DNA of 64,000 nucleotides, taken from the IMG/VR virus record IMGVR_UViG_3300021139_001840, positions 32,792 to 96,791 of that record; one strand, written 5' to 3'. Positions within the stretch are counted from its first letter, which is position 1. The number at the start of each line of letters is the position of its first letter. The notes under the pieces are model-generated. The model had not been told where the DNA came from and did not search any database. It saw nothing but the letters and a program-made list of their open reading frames with translations. Below are positions 57,216 to 63,561 of this stretch, piece by piece. The stretch comes from a virus. The position numbers and the translations under genes were made by a program.

Positions 57216-57470
57216 ATGCAAGCACTTTGGGATCGACATCCTGAATTACCTTATCGGGCTGTAGTACCTTGGCCCGAAATAGAACGCAACGGTAATTTAG
57301 ATTGGATAGCCAGTGTTGTAACTATACAGGATTGGCTTGAATCAACCGTAGGACCACATTATAGTCATTGGACTTGGGCCATGTGGACATTACATCAACC
57401 TAATTTATGTGGAGTTAGTTTTGCTCGAGATACTGATTCTACGCTATTTTTGTTAAAATGGAATCATTAG
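57216..57470 (+). CDS. Small Trp-rich hypothetical protein
   Basis: The 84-residue product has eight Trp (for example HWTWAMWTLHQP) and an acidic middle. No ribosome binding site is visible. It could be a small membrane-peripheral or regulatory protein; not recognised. Confidence 0.5.
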   Translation: MQALWDRHPELPYRAVVPWPEIERNGNLDWIASVVTIQDWLESTVGPHYSHWTWAMWTLHQPNLCGVSFARDTDSTLFLLKWNH

Positions 57471-57483
57471 TTAAAAATAAAGG

Positions 57484-57512
57484 TTGACTAATAACCATAA
57501 ATAAACTATAAT
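57484..57512 (+). promoter_or_regulatory. Sigma70-type promoter, near-leaderless
   Basis: TTGACT (57484-57489) in a GGTTGAC context, 17 bp, TATAAT (57507-57512), ATG at 57520. Confidence 0.75.
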
Positions 57513-57519
57513 ACATATT

Positions 57520-57642
57520 ATGAAATACATTAAATTAAATCATTCTTCGATACAACAGCCAACATTAGGCGGGCTAGGCTATTGGGCAGAAGATTGCTTA
57601 ATGATTAATAGCATTTGTGAACCAAACAAGGGTGTTAGTTAA
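57520..57642 (+). CDS. 40-residue hypothetical protein in its own transcription unit
   Basis: MKYIKLNHSSIQQPTLGGLG... is coded between a strong promoter and a strong terminator, a transcript of about 180 nt. It starts 7 nt past the -10 box, so translation would be leaderless. It may instead mark a small RNA. Function unknown. Confidence 0.45.
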   Translation: MKYIKLNHSSIQQPTLGGLGYWAEDCLMINSICEPNKGVS

Positions 57643-57670
57643 TAATATTGTATTAGTTATATTTTAATTA

Positions 57671-57702
57671 AAACCCTGAAATTAAAAACTTCAGGGTTTT
57701 TC
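57671..57702 (+). terminator. Rho-independent terminator
   Basis: AAACCCTGAA and TTCAGGGTTT pair perfectly (10 bp) around a 9-nt A-rich loop, followed by a T run. Confidence 0.9.
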
Positions 57703-57722
57703 ATTTGTAAAAGGAAAGAAAG

Positions 57723-57905
57723 ATGACAATAGATTATAGTAAATTAAACAATCGTATTGTGGAACAAGCTCATCAGGCAGCTAAAAATTATTTTAGTTTA
57801 TCTGAAGACGAAAAGCAAAAATTGTTTCAGAATAAGATTGAGCGAGCGAAAACAATGCTTGAATTACGCGATAAAGATCCTGTTTATTTTCAAATTGAAG
57901 ATTAA
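57723..57905 (+). CDS. Small helical hypothetical protein
   Basis: The 60-residue charged helical protein (AAKNYFSLSEDEKQKLFQNKIERAKTMLEL) has a good AAAGGAAAG site. Function unknown; last frame before the RNA cluster. Confidence 0.65.
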   Translation: MTIDYSKLNNRIVEQAHQAAKNYFSLSEDEKQKLFQNKIERAKTMLELRDKDPVYFQIED

Positions 57906-58135
57906 ACAGTATTAAAGTAGTAAAGTGTTATAGGAAACGAGATCCTGCTAGGCACTATAAACATCTGGCAAATGGGCGGCCTATCGGATGAAACTCCTTG
58001 TGTGGAGTGAAAAATGTTAGCGTAATAAAGTGTATTGCGTACCCGTTGTTGGTCGCTTACTCGCCAGAGTATTCCCTAAGCATACAATACACTTTATTAC
58101 ACGCATTCTTAAGAGAGCGTTAAATGGGTGCTATT
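57906..58135 (+). ncRNA. Highly structured non-coding region upstream of a tRNA-like element
   Basis: No coding frame. Strong helices: TTATAG/CTATAA (57928-57960), ACTCC/GGAGT (about 57992-58008) and a perfect 16-bp stem GTAATAAAGTGTATTG (58022-58037) with CAATACACTTTATTAC (58085-58100) around a 47-nt loop. It resembles the folded region at 59223-59808 in style. Possibly the 5' part of a large phage RNA; identity unknown. Confidence 0.5.
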
Positions 58136-58214
58136 CTCTGCGGGGGTCTGTAAAACCCTTGCCATAATATGCAGAGCGGCTGGCGATTAGGTTCAACTCC
58201 TTTAGTGCCCACCA
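58136..58214 (+). tRNA. tRNA-Tyr(GTA)-like element, atypical
   Basis: Acceptor GGGTGCT/AGTGCCC with encoded ACCA and an anticodon loop CTGTAAA on stem GGGGT/ACCCT. The space for a D arm is only about 9 nt, the T stem has two mismatches, and CTCTGC/GCAGAG forms a competing helix around the anticodon arm. It may be a degenerate tRNA or a tRNA-like domain of the RNA upstream. The HNH gene ends inside its 3' end. Confidence 0.4.
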
Positions 58215-59113
58215 TCATATTCAGTAACCTGCAGAACAAGTTCCTTATAGGTTAAAGACGATTTGCCTTTTTTCTTGTTATTGTCAGAATGCGGCATTAG
58301 CTCGCAGTTAAGAGGATGAGTAATAAAATATGGATCGTAGTTATTTTTAATTGCTTCTGTAATAGATATTTTATGGTCTCTGCTTAGTCCGTTAGGATTC
58401 CATTTGCCGGATTTTCCACCAGGAGCATAAAATCCTACTGCGTTAAGTAAGTTAAGGTCGAACAAATCAGGATAGTCGTAAACATTAAATCGAAAACGAT
58501 ATTCGCTTCGTTTATTGGAATGATATTCTTTATGAGTATTACAGAATTGAAGGCTTGTCCTTGCTAAAAATTTAATGTGGCATACTTTGCAAGAACACTT
58601 GCGTAAGGGAGAGAAATCCCCTACAATTTCTACTTGTTCAGTCGGATTTTTTCTACCTCGACAATCTTCGTTGCAGAATCGGCGAGGAGATTTAGATAAA
58701 AATACTTTAGAGCATTTTTCGCAAGTATTTTTTGCTAACGGTGAAAAATCACCGCTTATTTCGATACCATACATAGTTGATTGAGTAGATAAGCGTTGTT
58801 GTTGACGAGATTCAGCGGAATGTGTGGAATTAGTAGCACTTGATGAACAAGATTTAGAACAATAAGTTAAGTGCCTTGATTCGTAAGGCAATGTAGTATT
58901 ACAATGAGCGCAAGTTGTTGGAGACAGATAATACTTAGTGATTCGATCATTAAGATTTTTTATGTTTGAATCTTTAGCAATCTTAAATCCAGCCATTGAC
59001 TTATCGTAGTGTTTCTTAGCATATTCTTTATCGTGTGCTATTAAAAAATGAGTGTGTATGCCTTTGGTAGATTTTACTTCGTGGCATGCAATACAAGAAC
59101 ATAGTGTTTTCAT
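58202..59113 (-). CDS. Zinc-finger HNH homing endonuclease
   Basis: The 303-residue product has four Cys-rich fingers: CSCIAC...H (residues 5-25), CAHC...CSKSC, CEKC...CNEDC and CKVC...CNTH. A C-terminal HNH nuclease has LSRDHKISITEAI and HPLNCELMPHSDNNKKKGKS. It is oriented against the tRNA cluster and its last codons lie in the 3' end of the tRNA-Tyr-like element, an insertion at a tRNA as many homing elements choose. A late motif (59119-59126, minus strand) precedes it. Confidence 0.85.
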   Translation of the reverse strand: MKTLCSCIACHEVKSTKGIHTHFLIAHDKEYAKKHYDKSMAGFKIAKDSNIKNLNDRITKYYLSPTTCAHCNTTLPYESRHLTYCSKSCSSSATNSTHSAESRQQQRLSTQSTMYGIEISGDFSPLAKNTCEKCSKVFLSKSPRRFCNEDCRGRKNPTEQVEIVGDFSPLRKCSCKVCHIKFLARTSLQFCNTHKEYHSNKRSEYRFRFNVYDYPDLFDLNLLNAVGFYAPGGKSGKWNPNGLSRDHKISITEAIKNNYDPYFITHPLNCELMPHSDNNKKKGKSSLTYKELVLQVTEYDGGH

Positions 59114-59118
59114 ACTAT

Positions 59119-59126
59119 TATTTAGC
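59119..59126 (-). promoter_or_regulatory. T4-type late promoter motif for HNH gene
   Basis: Minus-strand GCTAAATA, then AATAGT and the ATG ending at 59113, the same spacing as at 60122. Confidence 0.6.
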
Positions 59127-59166
59127 TGAATAAGCAGGTTCGCAAACTATTTTGCGCACCATATTC

Positions 59167-59222
59167 GTTGTAAAAATACAACACCTAATTTGGTTGACAA
59201 TTAATTCAACCGAAGCTATAAT
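59167..59222 (+). promoter_or_regulatory. Promoter with hairpin and operator-like palindrome
   Basis: GTTGT-AAAAAT-ACAAC hairpin, then TTGACA (59194-59199), 17 bp, TATAAT (59217-59222). GGTTGA-N8-TCAACC overlaps the -35 box. The hairpin recurs upstream of the promoter at 62404 and the palindrome at 60055. It drives the RNA and tRNA region to the right. Confidence 0.75.
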
Positions 59223-59808
59223 AGTTGTATAGTAAGTAATTAAAGTTCATTAACAATTTAGGTAGAATAGGGTACCCTGAGAAGGGTTGCTATATTGAAA
59301 CGTATTAGTGGGGGCAGATAGTTATGCCTAGGGCGCCCGTATACAAGATACATTAGTGTGTTTCAATATGGTAATAAGGTAAACCTGTGCCACTAGGGTG
59401 ACTCCAAGCTGTCACTGAAACAGACCGACAAGGAACGAATCAGCGGTGTTGGAGGCCATGAACGGAGGGCAGTTGAGAAAGTAATCCTTACAGCGGCAAA
59501 CTGTCTAAGGAGCATGGCTCAACAAAAAGCTCGACTGCGGTGGTAGTTGCAGGTTCGTAATGAGTAGTTCCATTAGAGGTTTGCCCCTCGCAAGTAACTA
59601 CAGCCTTACACCCCACCATTATTGTTAAGATTGTGAGCGAAAGAGTAAGCAATCCTAACTGTCAAGGAAGATAACCACCTTGTGCAACTTACTCCACGAG
59701 AGAACGCCGTATGCTGAGACGGCATAACGACCACAAGGGAACAACTGCCGCATGGTACCCAATCCATCCACGAGTTCTTAAACATACGACAGTAATCTTA
59801 ACAATAAT
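59223..59808 (+). ncRNA. Candidate large ornate RNA directly upstream of tRNA-Cys
   Basis: About 586 nt without a coding frame but with many perfect helices. These are ACCCT-GAGA-AGGGT (59274-59287), ATATTGAAAC/GTTTCAATAT (59292/59360), GTGAC/GTCAC (59398/59411), GCAGTTGAG/CTCGACTGC (59469/59530), GTAGTT/AACTAC (59543/59596), GAGTAAG/CTTACTC (59643/59688), GCCGT/ACGGC (59706/59719), and an 18-bp stem from 59615 closing at 59811. It has its own promoter and abuts tRNAs. Size, setting and density of helices resemble GOLLD/ROOL-type phage RNAs; class membership is inference. Confidence 0.6.
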
Positions 59809-59811
59809 GGT
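59615..59811 (+). repeat. 18-bp perfect inverted repeat enclosing 161 nt
   Basis: ACCATTATTGTTAAGATT (59615-59632) pairs with AATCTTAACAATAATGGT (59794-59811). The right arm includes the first three bases of tRNA-Cys, so folding of this stem competes with the tRNA acceptor stem or marks its processing site. Confidence 0.9.
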
Positions 59812-59886
59812 AAGGTGGCAGAGAGGCCCAATGCAAGGGACTGCAAATCCCTAAAATCGTGAGTTCGAATCTCACCCTTACCTCCA
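59809..59886 (+). tRNA. tRNA-Cys(GCA)
   Basis: Acceptor GGTAAGG/CCTTACC, anticodon stem AGGGA/TCCCT with loop CTGCAAA, T arm GTGAG-TTCGAAT-CTCAC, discriminator T and encoded CCA. U73 is the Cys identity base. Confidence 0.93.
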
Positions 59887-59892
59887 AACAAT

Positions 59893-59966
59893 CGCGGGAT
59901 GGAATATCGGTAGTTCGCTGGTCTCATAAGCCAGTCAGCCAGGTTCGACTCCTGGTCCCGCAACCA
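59893..59966 (+). tRNA. Initiator tRNA-fMet(CAT)
   Basis: Begins CGCGGGA and ends TCCCGCA-ACCA, leaving the C1 x A72 mismatch that marks bacterial initiators. Anticodon stem CTGGT/GCCAG with loop CTCATAA; T arm CCAGG-TTCGACT-CCTGG. The three consecutive G-C pairs of the E. coli initiator anticodon stem are only partly kept. Confidence 0.88.
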
Positions 59967-59971
59967 AATAC

Positions 59972-60047
59972 GGATTACTAGCTCAATCGGGAGAGCACTG
60001 CACTGTCACTGCAGAGGTAAGGAGATCGAAACTCCTGTAGTCCGCCA
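59972..60047 (+). tRNA. tRNA-Asp(GTC)
   Basis: Acceptor GGATTAC/GTAGTCC, D stem GCTC/GAGC, anticodon stem CTGCA/TGCAG with loop CTGTCAC, T stem AGGAG/CTCCT, G73 and encoded CCA. Confidence 0.93.
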
Positions 60048-60056
60048 AGTTTTAGG

Positions 60057-60085
60057 TTGACAATAAATTCAACCAGTGTTATACT
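60057..60085 (+). promoter_or_regulatory. Sigma70-type promoter with operator-like palindrome
   Basis: TTGACA (60057-60062), 17 bp, TATACT (60080-60085); GGTTGA-N8-TCAACC spans the -35 box exactly as at 59193. Confidence 0.7.
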
Positions 60086-60121
60086 AAGGATAGTTAAAAC
60101 AATGTAAAATAGAGGTTCGAT

Positions 60122-60129
60122 ACTAAATA
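60122..60129 (+). promoter_or_regulatory. T4-type late promoter motif
   Basis: ACTAAATA, 5 nt before the ATG at 60135. Confidence 0.6.
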
Positions 60130-60134
60130 ATAGT

Positions 60135-60893
60135 ATGAAAACGTGTCCTAAATGTAATACAACACATAGTAAAGCAGGTATGTATTGTTCAAGAACTTGT
60201 GCAAACAGTAGATCCTGGTCCGAGGCTGATAAAGCAGTTAAATCTACCGCGGCGTTTAAAAGCGATAAAGTTATTAAAGCTACGACTATTGTTAAATCTT
60301 GCAAGTGCGGTGATACCTTCGAGACAAAACCATATCTTAGTAAAACATACTGTTCGCGTAAATGTTCGTCTAAGTATCAGCGCAAGGCACCAGGCGGATA
60401 TAGAGAAGGATCCGGTCGCAGTAAATCGGGTTACTACCGGGGAATATATTGCGGCTCTACTTACGAATTATGCTGGGTCATTTATAGCATCGAACACGAT
60501 ATTAAATTTACTCGATTCGATGGTGTCCTTGAACATAATAGTGTAAAATATTATCCCGATTTCTTGTTAGCAGACAATAAAACTATCATCGAGACTAAAG
60601 GATACGAGAAGCAAGATTCAGTAGATCGTAAGACTAAAGTAGCAGAGCACTTCGGATACAATGTAAAAGTATTGCGAAGAGATGATTTACAGTATGCGTT
60701 CGATTATGTAACGCAACAATATAACACTAGTGAATATTATACACTATTCGACGGATATAAACCTAAATATGAATATGTATGTAATCACTGTAATAACAGA
60801 TTTAGTAAAAATAAAAAATTAAAAACCGATGTAGTCTTCTGCTCGCGCACTTGTGCTGGTAAAGGACACAAAGGTAGAGTTATGTCCTCATAG
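60135..60893 (+). CDS. Zinc-finger PD-(D/E)XK-type homing endonuclease
   Basis: The 252-residue product has Cys-rich fingers CPKC...CSRTC and CKCG...CSRKC at the N-terminus and CNHC...CSRTC at the C-terminus. The middle carries YYPDFLLADNKTIIETKGYE, a PD-x(n)-E-x-K nuclease core as in Vsr/EDxHD-type homing enzymes. The last codons overlap the first bases of tRNA-Glu, so it is inserted between tRNA genes like its neighbour on the other strand. Confidence 0.78.
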   Translation: MKTCPKCNTTHSKAGMYCSRTCANSRSWSEADKAVKSTAAFKSDKVIKATTIVKSCKCGDTFETKPYLSKTYCSRKCSSKYQRKAPGGYREGSGRSKSGYYRGIYCGSTYELCWVIYSIEHDIKFTRFDGVLEHNSVKYYPDFLLADNKTIIETKGYEKQDSVDRKTKVAEHFGYNVKVLRRDDLQYAFDYVTQQYNTSEYYTLFDGYKPKYEYVCNHCNNRFSKNKKLKTDVVFCSRTCAGKGHKGRVMSS

Positions 60894-60960
60894 TTTATGT
60901 TGGTTAGAACCCCGGCCTTTCACGTCGGTAAGCCCGGATCGTCACCGGGTGAGGACGCCA
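60884..60960 (+). tRNA. tRNA-Glu(TTC)
   Basis: Acceptor GTCCTCA/TGAGGAC, anticodon stem CCGGC/GTCGG with loop CTTTCAC, G73 and encoded CCA. The 5' end overlaps the stop region of the endonuclease gene. Confidence 0.9.
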
Positions 60961-60966
60961 AGTATT

Positions 60967-61042
60967 GCCCTTATAGCTCAGTTGGTAGAGTACCTGTTTT
61001 GTAATCAGGATGTCCCGTGTTCGAATCATGGTGAGGGCACCA
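60967..61042 (+). tRNA. tRNA-Thr(TGT)
   Basis: Acceptor GCCCTTA/TGAGGGC (with a G-T), D stem GCTC/GAGT, anticodon loop TTTGTAA, T loop TTCGAAT, encoded ACCA. The top pair of the anticodon stem next to the loop is T-T. Confidence 0.9.
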
Positions 61043-61049
61043 AAACAAT

Positions 61050-61127
61050 CTGTGTGTAATGTCAACCTGGTAGACGGCCTTGTTTGGAACGAGGAGGCTG
61101 GAGGTTCAAATCCTCCCACGCAGACCA
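61050..61127 (+). tRNA. tRNA-Pro(TGG)
   Basis: Acceptor CTGTGTG/CACGCAG (C1-G72 as in bacterial Pro), anticodon stem CCTTG/CGAGG with loop TTTGGAA, T arm GGAGG-TTCAAAT-CCTCC, encoded ACCA. Confidence 0.9.
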
Positions 61128-61135
61128 CAATCTAT

Positions 61136-61214
61136 TCCGCAGAATCCGAGCTAGGCGCACGGACTTGACTGTTAATCAATGACTAGCTGGGTTCGAGCCC
61201 ACGCTGTGGAGCCA
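61136..61214 (+). tRNA. tRNA-Asn(GTT)
   Basis: Acceptor TCCGCAG/CTGTGGA, anticodon loop CTGTTAA on TTGA/TCAA, T arm with TTCGAGC, G73 and encoded CCA. Confidence 0.9.
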
Positions 61215-61222
61215 GTAATAAA

Positions 61223-61315
61223 GGAAGGTAATGCAGTGGGGATGGTCCCGCGACTGGCCTTGAAAACCAGGTTCTGCCAAAAGCGGATGGAGTTCGACTC
61301 TTCTGCCTTCCGCCA
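61223..61315 (+). tRNA. tRNA-Ser(TGA)
   Basis: Class II tRNA of 93 nt with a long variable arm; acceptor GGAAGG/CCTTCC, anticodon stem CTGGC/ACCAG with loop CTTGAAA, G73 and encoded CCA. Confidence 0.9.
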
Positions 61316-61321
61316 AACTAA

Positions 61322-61408
61322 GGAAGATGTGTTGCAAGGTGCGACCGAGGTTTGCTAAACCTCCGTTCAGAAATGGGCTGATAGGTTCGATTCCTATATC
61401 TTCCGCCA
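61322..61408 (+). tRNA. tRNA-Ser(GCT)
   Basis: Class II tRNA of 87 nt; acceptor GGAAGAT/ATCTTCC, anticodon stem GAGGT/ACCTC with loop TTGCTAA, T loop TTCGATT, G73 and encoded CCA. Confidence 0.92.
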
Positions 61409-61413
61409 GTAGT

Positions 61414-61487
61414 GCGGGTATGATGAAAAGGTATCCTGAATCCTTGCCAAGGATTATTTGAGAGTTCGATTCTCTCTACCCGCTCCA
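61414..61487 (+). tRNA. tRNA-Gly(GCC)
   Basis: Acceptor GCGGGTA/TACCCGC, anticodon stem AATCC/GGATT with loop TTGCCAA, T arm GAGAG-TTCGATT-CTCTC, T73 and encoded CCA. Confidence 0.93.
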
Positions 61488-61493
61488 AACAAT

Positions 61494-61570
61494 GGGTCTT
61501 TAGCTCAATGGATTAGAGTTCTGGTCTTCGAAACCAGCGGTTGGGAGTTCGAGTCTCTCAAGACCCACCA
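61494..61570 (+). tRNA. tRNA-Arg(TCG)
   Basis: Acceptor GGGTCTT/AAGACCC, D stem GCTC/GAGT, anticodon stem CTGGT/ACCAG with loop CTTCGAA, T loop TTCGAGT, encoded ACCA. Last gene of the cluster. Confidence 0.93.
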
Positions 61571-61573
61571 GAA

Positions 61574-61602
61574 TTGACAACAAAATACTTTTATAGTATA
61601 AT
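61574..61602 (+). promoter_or_regulatory. Sigma70-type promoter
   Basis: TTGACA (61574-61579), 17 bp, TATAAT (61597-61602); AAAGGAG precedes the ATG at 61634. Confidence 0.8.
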
Positions 61603-61633
61603 AGCATATTAACCATAAAGAAAGGAGCCGAAT

Positions 61634-62239
61634 ATGCCAGCAGTATTTTTAGTATCAGACACACACTTTGGTCATGCCGGTGTATGTCGCTTCACACGCG
61701 GAGATGGTGTTACAAAACTTCGCCCGTGGACAGATCCGGCGGAAATGGACGAAGCAATGGTCAAGGCTTGGAACGAAAGAGTACGACCTAACGACAAAGT
61801 TTACCACTTAGGTGATGTTGTTATGAATCGAAAAGCATTGCCTATTATGGATAGACTTAACGGAGACAAGGTTCTTATTCGTGGTAATCACGACATTTTT
61901 AAAGATGAGGACTACCGGAAATACTTCCGTGAACTTCGTGCATATCATGTGATGAATGGAATGATTCTTAGCCATATTCCTATTCATGAAGAATCGCTAG
62001 GTAGATTTGGTTGCTCAATCCACGGCCACCTCCACGCCAATCGTGTAATGAAGCCACGCGGAGTTGATGCCAAGACCGGCAAAATTCTATATAGCGACGA
62101 GATTGATCCACGATATTTCAATGTGTCCGTTGAACAACTACCCGACTTTGCTCCAATCTTATTTGAAGATGTATTAAAGAGGATTAAAGAGCAGGGAGGG
62201 GGAGTCGGATTTAAGAATGGGAATGGACCTGCAATGTAG
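61634..62239 (+). CDS. Calcineurin-like metallophosphoesterase
   Basis: The 201-residue product shows all motifs in order: LVSDTHFGHA (D-x-H), HLGDVV (G-D), IRGNHDIF (G-N-H-D), LSHIPIH and HGHLHAN (G-H-x-H). It is a two-metal phosphoesterase; phage relatives act on nucleic-acid ends, cyclic nucleotides or phosphoproteins, and the substrate is not readable here. A Gly-rich basic tail ends the chain. Confidence 0.9.
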   Translation: MPAVFLVSDTHFGHAGVCRFTRGDGVTKLRPWTDPAEMDEAMVKAWNERVRPNDKVYHLGDVVMNRKALPIMDRLNGDKVLIRGNHDIFKDEDYRKYFRELRAYHVMNGMILSHIPIHEESLGRFGCSIHGHLHANRVMKPRGVDAKTGKILYSDEIDPRYFNVSVEQLPDFAPILFEDVLKRIKEQGGGVGFKNGNGPAM

Positions 62240-62463
62240 TTCTGCCTCGGGTCCAGTCCGGACCTGGGCAGTCTTCGGACATTTTAGTTGTAATTCCGTT
62301 GGACCAGCATAGGTAGTAGGTAAATGGTGTATTGTTCATACTATTATTCAGCATTATCCACGGACATTTATACTTTTGTTGTGAAAATACAACACCGTTT
62401 AGGTTGACCGATAATCCCCAAAATGCTATAATATTACATACAGTTAGAATTTAGGAGCAGAAA
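62240..62463 (+). other. Intergenic region with hairpins and promoter
   Basis: About 220 nt without a gene. GGTCC-agt-CC-GGACC (about 62250-62265) forms a hairpin after the phosphoesterase. GTTGT-GAAAAT-ACAAC (62380-62395) repeats the hairpin seen at 59167. The promoter at 62404-62432 completes the region. Confidence 0.6.
62404..62432 (+). promoter_or_regulatory. Sigma70-type promoter with upstream hairpin
   Basis: TTGACC (62404-62409), 17 bp, TATAAT (62427-62432), in a GGTTGAC context and preceded by the repeated GTTGT...ACAACACC element; an AGGAG site precedes the ATG at 62464. Confidence 0.75.
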
Positions 62464-62643
62464 ATGACACAAGACACGCTAAAACACTTGTTGGCACAGA
62501 GTGGAATCACTCTAAAGATTGACGGCACCTACTCAGGTGACTTGGCCGCATTTGGTCGCCTGCTGGATCTACACACAGATTGGTTGGATCAACTTGTGCT
62601 TGACGATCAAGCAAACTGGGCTCTTGGATACGGGATGAACTGA
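62464..62643 (+). CDS. 59-residue hypothetical protein
   Basis: MTQDTLKHLLAQSGITLKID... is an acidic, mostly helical protein with a good AGGAG site and a TGATG overlap with the next start. Function unknown. Confidence 0.65.
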   Translation: MTQDTLKHLLAQSGITLKIDGTYSGDLAAFGRLLDLHTDWLDQLVLDDQANWALGYGMN

Positions 62644-62954
62644 TGAACTTGGCATTAGACTACGATGACACTTACACCAGAGATCCAATCTTTTGGGATT
62701 TGATGATCGATCTGGCGCAGAGTCGCGGACATAAGGTGTATTGCGTCACTGCCAGAAGTGATAGCCATTCAGACGAAGTATATGATGCTTTAGGCAGATC
62801 GCTCGGTAATGATGCTATCTTGTTCACATCCGGAGTCGCAAAAAGATCGTATGCTTACAGTCAAGGTATCAATATTGATGTTTGGATTGATGACAATCCT
62901 AATATGATTACTACAGGTATTAAAGTAGACGACGCTCACACAGGACTATGGTAA
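62643..62954 (+). CDS. Small HAD-like hydrolase
   Basis: The 103-residue product has LALDYDDTYTRDP (D-x-D-x-T), CVTARSD (motif II Thr), AKRSYA (Lys) and VWIDDNP (D-D), a compact HAD domain without cap. Such phage proteins are common and may be phosphatases; substrate unknown. Confidence 0.8.
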   Translation: MNLALDYDDTYTRDPIFWDLMIDLAQSRGHKVYCVTARSDSHSDEVYDALGRSLGNDAILFTSGVAKRSYAYSQGINIDVWIDDNPNMITTGIKVDDAHTGLW

Positions 62955-62966
62955 TAAAGGAAGAAA

Positions 62967-63176
62967 ATGAACACTAAACTTATTCAACAGCTGGCCCAAC
63001 AGGCCGAGGAATATGCTGATACTATGTGCTCGGAACGGACTTTAGTTCTTGACCCTGCTGGATGGAATTCTGTATTCCAGGAACGGTTTGTAGAGTTGGT
63101 ATTGCAGGAAGCCAAATCGGTATCTGATTACGACAGCGTTCGTAGAATTGATGATATTTTTGGAGTTGAACAATGA
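62967..63176 (+). CDS. Small hypothetical protein
   Basis: The 69-residue acidic helical product has an AAGGAAG site. It overlaps the next gene by ATGA. Function unknown. Confidence 0.6.
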   Translation: MNTKLIQQLAQQAEEYADTMCSERTLVLDPAGWNSVFQERFVELVLQEAKSVSDYDSVRRIDDIFGVEQ

Positions 63177-63361
63177 ATGCCGTTTATCCAACCACCACAA
63201 TCGAATCGCAGGGCTTACAATATGCTTCCATAATTGACATGGGCGATCGGGTGAGAATACAACTGTATCCCAACCAAGTGGATCGGACACGGTTTATCAA
63301 TATTGACAAACGAGTCATATCTGAATTGATTAAAGCATTAGAAAAGGTAGAACAATGGTAA
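63173..63361 (+). CDS. Small hypothetical protein
   Basis: The 62-residue product has beta strands then a helix (RVISELIKALEKVEQW). It is coupled on both sides (ATGA and TAATG). Function unknown. Confidence 0.55.
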   Translation: MNAVYPTTTIESQGLQYASIIDMGDRVRIQLYPNQVDRTRFINIDKRVISELIKALEKVEQW

Positions 63362-63561
63362 TGAACGCAAATGAATTAGCTGATGAATTGGATTGGCATT
63401 GGGATAATGATTGCCGTAGTCCGGCTATCAGTAAATCGGCAGATATGCTACGCCAGCAACAATCTGAAATCACGGACCTACGACAACAAGTGGCATTCTT
63501 GGAAGACTATCGGGCAGTCTGGGCTCCGGTGATCCGCCAACATCAAGGATTAGACAAATGA
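63361..63561 (+). CDS. Small MNANEL-family protein, copy 1
   Basis: The 66-residue product starts MNANELADELDWHW and contains LRQQQSEITDLRQQ, a coiled coil. It is a paralogue of the next gene. The TAATG overlap favours the start at 63361 over 63355. Confidence 0.6.
   Translation: MNANELADELDWHWDNDCRSPAISKSADMLRQQQSEITDLRQQVAFLEDYRAVWAPVIRQHQGLDK

Noticed and set aside
57961-58018. Possible hammerhead ribozyme: a GATGA element, a hairpin ACTCC/GGAGT and GAAA in the expected order
   Set aside because: The conserved CUGANGA reads CGGATGA and the GAAA is followed by two extra A before any stem III pairing (AACAT/ATGTT), so the catalytic core is broken.
59223-59808. Group I intron in a tRNA gene
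   Set aside because: No split anticodon loop or P/Q/R/S core sequence was visible and every neighbouring tRNA is complete without splicing.
60904-61128. Open frame on the minus strand and other short frames across the tRNA cluster
   Set aside because: They are read through complete tRNA genes, with no ribosome binding sites or coding signals.
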